Origin: Proteles cristata cristata | Taxonomy: Eukaryota; Chordata; Mammalia; Carnivora; Hyaenidae | Assembly (NCBI GenBank): GCA_017311185.1 | Contig: JAESUZ010001269.1 | Span: forward strand, 62,001 to 126,000 | Direction: 5' to 3' | DNA: 64,000 bases | Shown: positions 33,377 to 45,124 of the stretch, one piece after another | Layout of the letters: each line of letters begins with the position of its first letter | How positions within the stretch are numbered: the stretch's first letter is position 1 | Notes under the pieces: generated by a model | The model's input: the letters and a program-made list of their open reading frames with translations, nothing else | Databases searched by the model: none | What the model was told of the DNA's origin: nothing | Position numbers and translations under genes: made by a program

Positions 33377-34185
33377 CATTGTGAGAAGATTTCATTCTGT
33401 GCCCTCTGTCATGGCTAGGTTCCTAACTTTACATAGTTTTGGAGCTAATGTCCCACTTCTGTCTGAAAAGTGATTTTTGAAAGGAAGAATTGAGAGAACA
33501 GCTCAAGCTCCAGGGTCAGTGCCAGTTCCTTCAGAAACACATGTCCCATCCTGAGTGACATGCTCCATGGAACCCACGTGAATGCAGGGGCTGCTAATGC
33601 AGTGACAGCATGGTAAACTCAAGCTTGTAATTGGAAGGCCTGCTCATGATTCACGGTTCAGCCCCATTCAGCTTGCCCTGCTGCATTGGCCCTCACCCCT
33701 GCCAGATCCTCCCCTTCTCCTGGCTCATTCATTCTGCATTGTTGAAACCATAACTGCTTTGAATCTGGCCATTTTGGGTCTTTGCACATGATCTGTAAAC
33801 CAAATAAGCCAAGGGAAAAACATCCAGCCATCATCAACAAGCAAGTTATCCAATTATTATTTCTTTTGAGATGGGGGATGGGGTGCAGTCAATGCCTTGT
33901 ATATCACAAGGCAAATGCTAATCTACTTGCAGAGTCAGCTTGCCAAAGGGTAATCATCAAACAAGTAGGGCCCCTTCCGAGTTGCACAGGTTGGTCACTG
34001 AGGATATTCAGATCAAGGAATAAACCCTGACAGGCACCTTTAGTAAATCTAGCAAGCTTTGCCTTTGCCCTCTGCATTAGGAAGCAAGCATCCAAACTTT
34101 GGTTACAGACACCCAGCGTAAGTCATTGGAGTCATTGGGCTTCTTTGGATTCTGGGCAGATTTCCTAGTGCCACAGGAAACTCTC
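33377..34185. other. No recognised feature
   Basis: Unique-looking sequence. Frames here (60-82 codons) show nothing I recognise. Confidence 0.45.
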
Positions 34186-34238
34186 TGTCTCTGTCTGTCT
34201 CTCTTGGTCTCTCTCTCTCTCTCTCTCTCTCTCTTTCA
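34186..34238 (+). repeat. (TC)n microsatellite
   Basis: CTGTCTCTGTCTGTCTCTC variants lead into about 14 pure CT units. Confidence 0.9.
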
Positions 34239-34439
34239 GTGAGGTTCAGGTCCTCAGGGAGATTGGGGTACAAGGAAAGTATATTAACAGAATCCCATCA
34301 CTGTACCCACTCTCACCCCACTGCTTGGCACAGTACCTTCCTTCTGTGCAAGTGGAAAGGAGGTAAACTACTCTGACACTGGCAGAGGATGGAAGTTAAA
34401 GGAAGAGGAAGAAATAAAAGGAAAGAGGAAATAGGTGTT

Positions 34440-35060
34440 GAAGTGGGAAGAAAATATTACCCTTGCATAAAATGATCAAGACTTTCATGATATCGTGATC
34501 TCTGAGTGAAGGAGTGGATATAGCCAAGGTACTGTAGTCTTTCGAGATTTTGGGGCTTCCTGAAAACCAGTTAAGCCCCAACTTAAAGCCAGTTAAGCCC
34601 CAACTTATCTTAAAACCCATTAAGCCCCAAGTCCACATTTGCCATGGTTGATACCTTCACTTTTGTATAAATCCTCCCCAGGCTTGTTGGACGAGAGACA
34701 CAGAAAGCAGAGTTGGGGCTTGTCAGAGTGGCTCATCTCTGTGGTGGCTCACCTCCATGCAGCTCAGTTAGGCATACAGGAAACCTGAGTGGAAAATAAG
34801 ACTCCCAGTATCCAAAAACTGGATTGGGATTTCTATCCAAGGACACATTTTTCCCATTGGCCTAGTTGCCTGTACAGCACGGGGAGCAAACCCAGGACAC
34901 TCAAGATGAAAACTTTTTCCCCCAGTGCCTGGATGCCAACCATAAGTTTTGAGTTCTCTCAATTGGCATCCCTGTTCTGGCCTAACTCCTGCTGTGGTGC
35001 CCACTCTTGAAATTAAAGCTGTCTGAATTTCCGCTACCATCTTCCAGAAAGGAGAGGATG
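34440..35060 (+). other. LTR-like segment (speculative)
   Basis: The tandem repeats are followed by a TATAAA-like box (TTTTGTATAAATCCTCC near 34664) and, about 340 bp later, a poly-A-type GAAATTAAAGCTG near 35009. This order of enhancer repeats, TATA and poly-A signal is that of a retroviral LTR. I did not find TG...CA ends or a flanking duplication, so it could be chance. Confidence 0.3.
34550..34635 (+). repeat. Three short direct repeats of about 22 bp
   Basis: CCAGTTAAGCCCCAACTT occurs twice in a row (at about 34568 and 34590), and a third diverged copy CCATTAAGCCCCAAGT follows at about 34618. Confidence 0.85.
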
Positions 35061-35530
35061 TGCCACCTTCTTTTTTTTTCCCCCGCCAGTTTTTATCTGT
35101 CATACTTTGTATTCTTTAACAACGGCTCTGGTTCCCTTTGCAATCTGGAAGAGGCTTTGCTCTGGGTTAGCTTTGATTTGGAAGAATGAGTCCCTGGCAG
35201 TGAGGAAAAGAAAGAGAACATGTGGTAGGGGCCAGAAATGGAGGCAGATTTAAATGTTTGGCCTAAAAGTTGTGCTTAATAGTTGGAGGACCAATTATCC
35301 CTGGAACTCTGATTTCCCAGTAGTCAAATACTTGACAGACAGGTTACAGGTGAGGACAAGATTAATTATTAAGCCTTTGTGGAGGTGGAGAGGGGTAGAG
35401 GGGAAATAAATACTTTCATGTTCATCACTGTTTATCCAAAATAAGTATTGTTAATAATGAGGGATGCTGAACATAAAAGAGTATCTATTATCATTTTTGC
35501 AACTAAGTAGGGAAAATAACACACTGACAT
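35061..35530. other. No recognised feature
   Basis: Unique-looking sequence. Confidence 0.5.
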
Positions 35531-35536
35531 TTCTTT

Positions 35537-35975
35537 TGAACTGCTTTATCGTGATATAATTTACATACCGTAAAGTACACTTTTTTAAAGTATACACCTT
35601 AGTGGTTTCTAGAATATTTACATTTCTTTAACCACTCTAAAAATTTAATTTGAAAACATTTCATCACCTCAAAAAAGAACTTAGTACACATTAGCAGCAA
35701 ATTCCCATTCCCCCGTCTCCCATCCCCCCAGCCCCTACCAACCACGAATGCACCTTGTGTGTCTGTAGACTTGTCTTCTCTGGACAGTTGGTATAAATGG
35801 AATCATACTATATGAGGTCTTTTGTGACTGGCTTTTTTCCCCTCGGATCATGTTCTTGAGCTTTGTCCATGTTGCAGTATATATATCAGTACTTCATCCC
35901 CTTTGTATTGCCAAGTAATATTCTATGATTAGGATATACTACGTGTGTACCCATTCATCAATTGATGGACACCAC
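35537..35975 (-). mobile_element. Ancient L1M 3' end
   Basis: TTATCGTGATATAATTTACA, AGTGGTTTCTAGAATATTTA, ATGGAATCATACTATATGAG and TTCATCAATTGATGGACACC are the reverse complement of an L1MC/L1M 3' UTR and the end of ORF2. Confidence 0.82.
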
Positions 35976-36614
35976 ACTATGTATTTTACTTAAAAGAGCC
36001 AAGTGTCATGATCTCTGTGACTTAAGTTGAACACCTTTTTAGCTGTAGTTAAGAGTTCATAAAACAGTTCTTAATCTTCATGTCTTGGATTTAAGGGAAT
36101 TTAGTACTGAGAGGAAAAATGATTTGTATTTTCAAGTTTGTGGACAGCGGATGATTGCAGGATGGCCTAATAATAATAGTATAATAAGATCATGATATCT
36201 CTATTTTTTTCAGTGCCCCTAATAGAACAGATCTATATTTTAAAGTGTTCACCCCTACCTTTTAATAAAATAACTTTGGAATGTATGAAATCTTGCTAAT
36301 GATGTGAACGCAGAATACAGCACCTGTCATTATATGTTCACCCAACAAGTTTACAGTTGAATGTGAGGTCGCCCTCCAGAACAGCCTGCCAGGGGTCTGC
36401 TGGATGCCCTCACCTGCCTGTTGTGTCCTTCTCTCTCTGTCCCTGCTATTAGCTTGGGTATGAATGACAAGGCATGGAAAAGAGGAGAGGTAGGGAGCAC
36501 AGAGGGTTCCTCGTGTCTTGGGTATTGCCCTGGGATCCATATTCAGGAAGTTCTCACCCAAGGTGGCAAAACCCTTGCTGTCCATTCTTCATACATGTGC
36601 TGTAGTGGCCAGAC
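35976..36614. other. No recognised feature
   Basis: Unique-looking sequence. The overlapping frames at 36262-36585 (minus) and 36421-36705 (plus) have no domain. Confidence 0.45.
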
Positions 36615-36795
36615 TGAGGGCTCTGGAATTCTGGCATGGCCTTTTCCTATGTTTTGGATGCTAGGCAAGTACTTAATCTGTCTTGTTCCCATCAGCAAAG
36701 TGTAGTTCTTAATTTCTTGTTTCCTGAAGATGCTTTGAGGATTTCCATAATTCCTGGCACATAACAAATTTGTAATCAATGTTAACCGTTAATAT
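36615..36795 (+). mobile_element. MIR SINE
   Basis: GCTCTGGAATTCTGGCATGG, GGCAAGTACTTAATCTGTC, CTTAATTTCTTGTTTCCTGA and CCTGGCACATAAC follow MIR forward order. Confidence 0.6.
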
Positions 36796-36796
36796 C

Positions 36797-36985
36797 ATTA
36801 GCATGTATTCATTACTTGCTAATTTCTAGATACTGTGCATCAAATCTCTGCAGTAATCTAAAGAGGTAGCTAACAGTATTGTCATCTAACAGATGAAGAA
36901 ATTGAGATTCGAGGAACTTACGCCTTCCTCAAGGTCACGTGATTAGGTGGCATAAATCATATTTATCCCTCTTTAAGTCTGGTTC
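36797..36985 (-). mobile_element. MIR SINE, opposite strand
   Basis: AACAGATGAAGAAATTGAG, GAGGAACTTACGCCTTCCTC and AAGGTCACGTGATTAGGTGG fit reverse-strand MIR. It lies back to back with the forward MIR. Confidence 0.72.
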
Positions 36986-39150
36986 AAAATTTTGTGCATA
37001 TCATTGGACAGAACCACCTGTATGCAATGTATCATGCTTGCCAATATACTGTATGCAAGGACATAACCATAATAGTGCACACAAAGTTGTTTTACTAAAA
37101 ATGAGTGATTGATAGAATAGGGCTACTCTGGAAAATGTCACCAAAACCCATGAGGAAAAAAACAGAAGTAAGAATCTGATATGAAGCTATTGGGACAAAT
37201 ATAGGGACTAAGGAACCTCAAAGGAAAGCAAATCATCTAGCTGGATGCTATGTTCTCCTCAGTCTGGGAAGCCAGTTCCCCTGGTTTATGGGATGAAAAG
37301 AAACTGCACATGACATCCTTAAGCTTAAGATTTCTATCAGCCAAGGAATTAGTCTCTTGTGCCCTTATTGACATTTCAGTCCTCAAATTAATGTTCTCAT
37401 TACTGTCACCACTCACTTCCTAACAACACTTTTAAATTAGTCTTGGGAGCAAAAGAGTAAACAAAAGCACAGCTTATGATTCTGCCAAGTTCAACTACCT
37501 TTAAAAAGCAACATCTGATAGTCAAACAAACAACTAGATTGAAAAACATAAGTGTCAGCATTGACACATGCTAATTAGTTGCTACTCCACAAGGGTTATT
37601 AGCTGTGCTGCCCCAGGATTGAAGAAGAAAACAGTTCAAGGGCCAGAGACGAATAGCATTTTGATGGTTCCCAACTGGCTGAAGTCACAGAAAAGCTAAT
37701 ACAGATTTTCCTCCTAACATTCCTCTCTAAACAATCTCCCTGATTATACAGTATAAAGTAGAAACAATTTTGGCTACTAATCCTAAATAATCCTAAACCG
37801 TGGATACTAAAATCAGGAAATATTCGTTCTTTTGTATTTCCAGGTGAAAAGGTGTTCTCGATTCATATTACCACAATCATAACAATCTGCTATTTTAATT
37901 TAAAAAGTATGTTCTTTCCACACGTATAGTACTAATGGCTTCAAATGCATAAAGAACCTTTTCATAAACCCTTTCATTGGGATTGAGAGATCAGGAGAGA
38001 GGTAATATTTTTTAATGGTCTTAATATTGCAATCAAGTAGGGATTATTTTTTGAAACAAATTCCTTGAGAATTCTGGATAAAGTGTTTTCATCAGTTGTA
38101 GGCTGTTTTTTATTGTCATTTTAATTAAGAGTATAACCCTCGCTTGTAGATGCTATAAGCTTGTTTAAGAAGGTGGATTTGTACTTGTGGTCCCTGAACT
38201 AAAATAAGCAGAAAGTCATTTCGTTCAGGTCCACTGCTAGTGGCTGTCTCATCCCTGCATCCAACCTATGGTTGCCCCAATCACGATGATGACCGTTGGT
38301 CAATTTGTGCAGAGTCACGTTTATGCCATGGCTGTTCACTGGACTGGAATAATGAGTCTACTTTTCAGTGATCCCAATTTGGTATCCTCATGCTCGTAAA
38401 ATCCAGCTCTAAACTCTCCCCTTCCCTGCTAGTCAATTAAGGAGACCTCGACTTTGGTTCTTTCAATTATCAGTAATACTCTTTATTTACTTTACACTCA
38501 CTCTCAAAAGCATTTGAAGTAATGTGCTTTAGATAGGGCGCTGCTAAACTGTGACCTTGAGCCGGCTGTAACACTCATAAAACTTCTAACCTTTCACAGT
38601 GTTTCACTGTTACGAAGTACTTTTACACCCTTTCTCTGGTTAAAGTTATTACCCTGAGAGAATACCAGTTGACCTATATGTTTCTGGTAAAGCTAGCAGG
38701 TGGAAAACACTTTAGAAAAGAAGGGCAGTGCATAAATGCACGGGTCTCCTTGTTAACCTACTGACAGGTAGGACTCAAGTTTCAGTATGTTGGTCCAACT
38801 TTGGCTTCAACTCTGGCCGCCAGAGAAGTTCCCATCCTAGATATTTGGCAAGAATGAGAGGCCAGAAATGCCAAGACCAGGAGGTCAGGTGGATATTCTG
38901 CCAAGGAGCCATACAAGGAACTTCCTGGAAAGAAATGAATTTGAGGAATTTGGCCTGAATATCAGTAGCTAGAAAAGGGCTTGAGTTTTCCCAGCAGATG
39001 ACTTTAGGAGTATCTAAATTCTGGATTTAGGGACTATAGACTGTACCTTAAATTGTAAACCTACAACTAAGAAGTGTAGCATTTCAGAGTTGAAATAAGT
39101 CTCCTTACTGTTCTTACTGTCCTGATCCTAGTCCCTAACCCTACTGGGGT
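36986..39150. other. 2.1 kb with no recognised repeat
   Basis: I could not assign any SINE, L1, MIR or LTR here. Sequence is complex and not low in complexity. It forms the core of a region poor in young insertions (32.3-40.8 kb). No convincing exon was found. Confidence 0.45.
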
Positions 39151-39245
39151 TTCATACAGTCTCTGTTTAAAGAGTTTGTCTCCTACCAGATAGCTCACTT
39201 CATGCTTGGGACACAGTAATCATTAAACAAGTATTCTTCCTCTGG
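39151..39245 (+). mobile_element. L2-like 3' tail (weak)
   Basis: GGGACACAGTAATCATTAAACAAG recalls the L2 3' end ('cacatagtaggtgctcaataaa'). Low confidence. Confidence 0.3.
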
Positions 39246-39819
39246 AGTCCAGGTCTACTGTCTCCTAACACGACCCATTTATTTTTCTCTCCAGTAGTGG
39301 GCAAGTAGGATTTTATTGAACTCAAATCTGTTTCCATGTAATTTCCTCCAACTAGAGGATTTCTCTTCTTGTGTGTTTGGATATACTTTCTTGGGGATCG
39401 TAGCAGCCCTAAATGATTTCAGAGACAACACATAAAGCCCCTTAGAGTTGACACATCTTCCTTTTTACTCCCAATTTCTCCTTGTCTTCTGCATCTCTTC
39501 CTTTTCCTCTGATCATCTGCTCCCAGATCCCTTATAGTTCCTCCAGAAATTAAGCGTGAACTCATACATAGAAGGCAAGGGTTTCCAGGAGAAAGATAAG
39601 AGGAACTTGGTTCAAGCCCTGACAAATTTCCACCTCTACAGCTTTAAAGTAAATATTACTATTTAATTGATGGAGGTGGGGGTATAATGATAGGATTGAA
39701 GTAAATATTCATTATAAATTGCAACATACTATAAAAGCTACCAAATACTTTAATGTTCAATTCTAAAAGGCCTCAACTGTCATGTAAGTCTGGCTTCTTG
39801 TTTTACACTAGAACATTAA
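39246..39819. other. No recognised feature
   Basis: Unique sequence; 68-codon minus frame at 39419-39625 is not recognisable. Confidence 0.45.
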
Positions 39820-40040
39820 ACAGAGAAGAAAAAATGACATGTCCAAGGACCACAGCAACAGTTAGAGGAAGAGCTAGAAATGAAAGCTGAATTTTCCAGC
39901 TCACAATTCTCTGCTCCTTCTACTGCCTCTCTGTTGAACAATGAAATCAATAAAAACCATCCACACATAGACACTAAGTAGTACCCCCACGCATGTTAGA
40001 TGCTCAGTAACTAATAGCTGAAGAAACATGAGTAAATGGA
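39820..40040 (-). mobile_element. MIR and L2-like remnants
   Basis: AATGACATGTCCAAGGACCA and GAGGAAGAGCTAGAAATGAA fit reverse-strand MIR (39820-39935). GTTAGATGCTCAGTAACTAA with ATGAATGAATGA (39985-40045) resembles an L2 tail on the plus strand. Confidence 0.45.
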
Positions 40041-40124
40041 TGAATGAATGACAGTACTTTCATTATGATGACATTTTATAGTTTCCCTACAAATGTCACT
40101 TCTATATTTAATCATTTTTAATTA

Positions 40125-40245
40125 GGTCTCTGTTAAGGAGCTTGGTGCTCAACACGAACCTGGGAAGATTAAATGGGACCATGCATGCAAGTCCCTAAAA
40201 GCAGCATCTGGCGATCAATAAATGCTCCTTAATTATTATTGTTCT
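40125..40245 (+). mobile_element. MIR-like 3' end
   Basis: GGGAAGATTAAATGGGACCA and GCGATCAATAAATGCTCC match the tail of a forward MIR. Confidence 0.5.
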
Positions 40246-40836
40246 CTGTTTCTAGCCATTTCTCTAAAAAGACTATGCTGATGCTATCGAGGCTCACTAA
40301 TCTGAATATCACCTTGCAATCTACTAACCAAAGGAATTCTGCAACTGCAAAAGTCATGCTTCGTATTACTACTCCCTATTGATTCCTACCCTGTACCTTT
40401 AACTAGGCCATCCACACCTGCTCCTGGCTATTGACATCCAAAAAGACATACTTTTCTTCTCTGGGCTCGTGTTTACTCAGCCCCTGACCTGTGGGCTCTG
40501 TCCTCCATGCCCAGTCAGGACTTGCTTGTTGCACCTGACAAGATGTTTGGCTTTACCTTATTTGACTCTGGCGTTCTTGCTCCCTCTCCTTCAGTCTCCA
40601 TCTCCTTCATAGTTTTTGAATTTCCCTTGGTTCCCGCAAGCATCCTGGCAGCTCTGTTCCCCTTAACAAGGCCCTCTCCCTTGACCTGAATTAGTGTGTC
40701 TGTCTCTGCCTTATACGTAAGTCAGATACTCTCTATTGAAGCATTTGTCATAAATATTAATTTTTAATATTTGGGGCTGGTAGGTGGATGTACACTCTTC
40801 ATATTTCTGTGCTTCAGAAAAGATAAAAAGAGGTGA
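40246..40836. other. No recognised feature
   Basis: Unique-looking sequence; frame 40507-40689 has no domain. Confidence 0.45.
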
Positions 40837-40837
40837 T

Positions 40838-41738
40838 TTTCTTCCTTATTTTTTAATTCCATGTTTTTATTTAAATTCTAGTTAGTTAATATACAGTATA
40901 ATATTATTTTCAAGTGCAGAATTGAGTGGTTTATCACTTACGTAAAACACCCAGCACTCATCACAAGTACCCTCCTTAATACCCATCATCTATTTAACAA
41001 ATCCTCTTCATCCAGCAACCCTCAGTTTGTTCTCTATAGTTAATAGTCTGTTTCTTGGTCTTTGTCTCTTTTCTCTCCCCCTTTGTGGTTTGGTTTTTTT
41101 TTCTTAAATGCTTTTGTTTTTTTAAATCATGTGGTATTTGCCTTTCTCTGACTGACTTATTTCAGTTGGCATAATACTCTGTAGCTCCAACCACATTGTT
41201 ACACAATGCAAGCTTTCATTCTTTTCATGACTGAGTAATATTCCATTTATATATATATACCACATCTTTTTTAGCCATTCATCGATTAATGGACATTTTG
41301 GCTCTTTCCATAATTTGACTGATGTTGATACTGCTGCTATGAACATTAGGGTACATGTATCCCTTTGAATTGATAGTTTTGTATTCTTTGGGTAAATCCC
41401 TAATAGTGCAATTGTTGGATTATAGGATAGTTCTATTTTTAACTTTTTGAGGAACCTCCATACTGTTTTCCACAGCAGCTGTACCAGTTTGCATTCTCAC
41501 CAACAGTGCAAGAGGGTTCCCCTTTCTCCGCATCCTCGCCAACATCTGTTGTTTCTTATGTTGTTGATTTTAGCCATTCTGACATGTGTGAGCTGATATC
41601 TCATTGTAGTTTTGATTTGTATTTCTATGATGATGCATGGTATTGAGCATCTTTTCGTGAGTCTGTTGTCCATCTGTATGGCTTCTGTGGAAAAATGTCT
41701 ATTGCCCATTTTTTAACTGGATTATTTTTCTTCATTTT
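40838..41738 (-). mobile_element. Older L1, 3' end and ORF2 tail
   Basis: 3' UTR at about 40845-41100, then reverse-strand ORF2 C-terminal region to about 41735, with pieces in two frames (41122-41346, 41497-41709). The cysteine-motif region is readable ([15 protein letters not shown]). Broken and non-functional. Confidence 0.92.
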
Positions 41739-42150
41739 TTTGTATTAACTGAACTAGCTCTTTCCACTTCTTTCCATATGTTGCCTCTGGTCTCCCATTT
41801 TAATAGTGCTCAGGTTTGACTTGCCCTTGAAGAATGACTCTTGAGTGCTTTATTGAGTTATTTTCCTTTTGAAGGCTTTATACATCTATCACACACATGT
41901 GTAAACACTGCCATACATGATCTGTATCAGTTACCAGAATTCTTGAAGCTTTCTTCTTAATCTAAATGTATCTGACAATTTATCAAGACTCAAGTCTGAA
42001 CTTGGGGTAATGTCAGTAAACAAGAAAGAGCCTTGGTAAATTCACCAATTGGCATTATCCCTGAAGTTCTGGTGTAGATGAGACTTATTTACTATCTTTT
42101 TAATTTCTGTGCCTTCTGATGAATTACCATATAATATCTTTTCATTTAAT
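41739..42150. other. No recognised feature
   Basis: Unique-looking sequence. Confidence 0.5.
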
Positions 42151-42151
42151 A

Positions 42152-42330
42152 GTCCGTCTACTCCTACTAAATCCCAGCCAGAATGTAAGTTCCTTCAGAG
42201 CATGGACTTGATCTGTTTATATTCACAGCTCTATCTTCAGAACCTAAAACACTGTGCTTGGCAAATAGCAGGCAACCAATAAATGTTTGTTGAATAATGA
42301 GTGGATGAATGAATGAATGAGAAGCAGAGT
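42152..42330 (+). mobile_element. L2 3' end
   Basis: GAATGTAAGTTCCTTCAGAG, CACTGTGCTTGGCAAATAGC and CCAATAAATGTTTGTTGAAT are the classic L2 3' terminus, followed by a (GAAT)n tail. Confidence 0.8.
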
Positions 42331-42339
42331 GGAATTTTG

Positions 42340-42508
42340 GTTGGATCACAGCCTTAGGCATTAAAGAAATTCCTGTTCAAGTTTGGTGATGCCACTTTCC
42401 AGCTATGAGACTTCTCTGAATTTCAGTTTCTTCATCAATAAAATAGCGTAGGTAGTGTTACCTACCTCATAGGTTTTAGGGAAGAATTAAATAAGAGAAT
42501 GCATATTA
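42340..42508 (+). mobile_element. MIR SINE, left part
   Basis: AATTTCAGTTTCTTCATCAA, AAAATAGCGTAGGTAGTG and TTACCTACCTCATAGG are a forward MIR. It is split by the L1 at 42509 and resumes at 43697. Confidence 0.75.
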
Positions 42509-42793
42509 TTTTTAAAATTTATTTATTTAAATTCAAGTTACTTAACATACTGTGTAGTATTGGTTTCAGGAATAGAACCCATAGTTTAGTGATTCATCAC
42601 TTCCATATAACACCCAGTGCTCATCCTAACAAGTGCCCTCATCAATGCCCATCACCCATTTAGCTCAGCCCCCTACCCACCTTCCCTCCAGCAACCCTCA
42701 GTTTGTTCTCCGTACTTAAGAGTCTACAATGGTTAGCCTCCCTCTGTTTTTATCTTGTTTTTCCTTCCCTTCCCCTGTGTTCATCTGTTCTGT

Positions 42794-42978
42794 TTTTTTT
42801 TAAGTTTATTTATTTATGTTGAAAGAGACAGAGCTAGTACAAGCAGGGGAGGGGCAGAGAGAGAGTGAGAAAGAGAATCCCAAGCAGGCTCAATGCTGCC
42901 AGGGCAGAGCCACGAGACCATGGTCTGAGCTGAAACCAAGAGTAGGACACTTAACTGACGAAGCCACCCAAGCACCCC
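42794..42978 (-). mobile_element. Carnivore SINE inside the inverted L1
   Basis: Reverse-strand SINE, older type. CATCTGTTCTGT (42782-42793) and CATCTGTTGTGT (42979-42990) are its TSD. Confidence 0.93.
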
Positions 42979-43282
42979 CATCTGTTGTGTATCTTAAATT
43001 ACATATATGAATGAAATGTGATATTTATCTTTCCCTAACTGACTTAATTCGTTTAGCATAATACACTGTAGTTCCATCCACAAGGTTGCAAATGGCAAGA
43101 TTTTATTTTTTTGATGGCTGAGTAATATTTCATATATATACCACATCTTCTTTATCCATTCATCAGTTGATGGACATTTGGGATCTTTCCATGATTTGGC
43201 TGATGTTGATAACATTGGGGTGCATGCGTCCCTTCAAATCAGCATTTTTACATCCTTTGTACTGTAATTCTGGGTCATAAGG

Positions 43283-43670
43283 AAGAAGGTATTTGCAAAT
43301 GACCTATTGGATAAAAAGTTAGTATCCAAAATCTATAAAGAACTTAGCAAAACTCAACACTCCCCCCAAAAAATAATCCAGTGAAGAAATGAGCAGAAGA
43401 CATGAATAGACAGATTTCCAAAGACATACAGATAGTTAACAGACAAATGACAAGATGCTCAACATCACTCATTATCAGACAAATACAAATTAAAGACACA
43501 ATGAGATACCACCTCACACTTGTCAGAATAACTAAAATCAACAACTCAGGAAACAATAGATGTTGGCAAGAATGCAGAGAAAGAGGAACACTTTTGCACT
43601 GTTGATGGGAATGTAAAGTGCTGCAGCCACTCTGGAAAACAGTATGGAGTTTCCTCAAAAATTAAAGAGA
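43283..43670 (+). pseudogene. L1 ORF2 remnant, inverted segment
   Basis: A plus-strand ORF2 piece from the [15 protein letters not shown] region to the stretch after the cysteine motif. The motif is damaged: the first Cys positions remain ([15 protein letters not shown]) but a TGA follows at the place of the WWEC. Interrupted and non-functional. Confidence 0.88.
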
Positions 43671-43696
43671 GAGAGAGAGAGAGAGAATGCTTATTA

Positions 43697-43752
43697 AAAT
43701 ATTTAGCCCAGTAGCTGCCATATTTTCAGAACTCGATAAATGTTGACTAATA
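43697..43752 (+). mobile_element. MIR SINE, right part
   Basis: GCCCAGTAGCTGCCATATTT and CGATAAATGTTGACTAATAC complete the MIR cut by the L1. Confidence 0.65.
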
Positions 43753-44249
43753 CCTCTATTCTTTTCAGGGATAGTCCTCCAATGTTGAAGCTTATTAGAG
43801 ATAATTGAACTAATTTAATGACTGGAGTTATGACTGTACAGAAGACAAATTAGTTTCATTAATCTGTCAGCAAGAGTTTACTTACAGAGCCACGTTGACA
43901 AAACATGTATCAGTCACACCTACCACGTTTCAAACATTACACTAGGATTTCAGAAGGGGGCAAGATGCAAGAATGGATATGACATAGTCTCTTTCCTCTA
44001 GGAACATAAAATCTAGAGGACCCACTATGTGTGCTGTACTATGCTATGTATATACGAATATGAGGCACTGTTGCCTCCCACATCATCTGTCTTTTTGTGC
44101 TTTGTAGAAAATTATTCTCTAACACTTAGCCTTTCTTTTAAACCCTTACAATGAGCAACACACTCCTCATGAAACATAACACTCTACTTGGAAATGGTAG
44201 TCACCATTAGAAAGATTTTCCTTGAAATTAGCACAAATCTGCCTTTCTC
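43753..44249. other. Unassigned, with a decayed ancient-repeat head
   Basis: GTATCAGTCACACCTACCAC to GTCTCTTTCCTCTAGGAAC (43895-44020) resembles the ancient repeat at 4195. The rest is not recognised. Confidence 0.4.
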
Positions 44250-44458
44250 TGGGACGTCTGGATGGCTGACTTAGCTCAGGTAATGATCTTGCAGTACGTG
44301 ATGTGGAGCCCCACATCGGGCTTTATGACAACAGCTTGGAGCCTAGAATGGAGCCTGCTTCAGATTCTGTGTCTCCCTCTCTCTATGCCCCTCCCCTACT
44401 TGCATTCTGTCTCTCTCAAAAATGAACATTTTTAAAATTTTTTAAATCTTAAAAAAAA
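44250..44458 (+). mobile_element. Diverged carnivore SINE
   Basis: Head partly deleted (GGGACGTCTGGATGGCTGAC then TTAGCTCAGG), CT-rich body and A-rich tail present. Older copy. Confidence 0.88.
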
Positions 44459-44540
44459 AACACACTTGGCTTTCTGTGATTTCCATACATTGATCCAACT
44501 TCTGCCTTCTGGATATACCCAGAATTTTTTTTCCCTTATA

Positions 44541-44758
44541 CATCAGAGGTTAACTAAGTAAGGCCTACAGGCAGATCCAGCTACTCATTTACTTTTGCAA
44601 ATAAAGTTTGTTGGAACACAGCCAAGCCCATTCATTTACCTGTTGTCAGTGGCTGCTTTTGCACAATAGCAGATGAGTTGCCACAGAGAACTTATGGCCT
44701 ACAAAGTCAAAGATATTTATTACCAGACCCTGGAAGAAAAAGTTTTTGATCTCTGCTG
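44541..44758 (+). mobile_element. MER1-type hAT-Charlie DNA transposon
   Basis: TTTGCAAATAAAGTTTGTTG, GAACACAGCCAAGCCCATTC, TGGCTGCTTTTGCACAATAG and ACCCTGGAAGAAAAAGTTTT match MER1A/B in forward orientation. Confidence 0.75.
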
Positions 44759-45124
44759 TATATTCCAGGCCTTGAAACACTAACAATTAATATGTGTCCA
44801 CTTAAAGTGGGAAGCCTAGAATTTCTAGATCTAGCATAGCCTAGATCTCTCGGTGGGAGCTAATGGAGGCAGAACTAAGGCTCAATATCACCTTCCTTGT
44901 CCTGGACACTGTACTTCTAATTATGTGGCCAGAGATTAGGTTGGCCTTTGACGGACCCATAATACCAGAGTGTATAAAGGACTACAATCTCTGAGATTAT
45001 TTTCTCCAAGAGCTTCCGTTAAGTTATACATCCTACCTTGCAATGATGTAGTTTAGTGTTAGAAACCAGTACAAAACTTTACATCTTTCCAGCCTGTCCA
45101 GAGAAATCAGTAAACAATTTAGCA
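44759..45124. other. No recognised feature
   Basis: Unique-looking sequence. Confidence 0.5.

Larger units (their letters stand above)
42509..43681 (-). mobile_element. Twin-primed (internally inverted) L1
   Basis: The left part (42509-43282) is L1 3' UTR and ORF2 tail on the minus strand. The right part (43283-43670) is the adjoining upstream ORF2 stretch on the plus strand, ending at the codons before the left part begins. One TSD encloses both: AGAGAATGCATATTA at 42494-42508 and AGAGAATGCTTATTA at 43682-43696. This is the classic product of twin priming. A SINE later entered at 42794. Confidence 0.93.
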
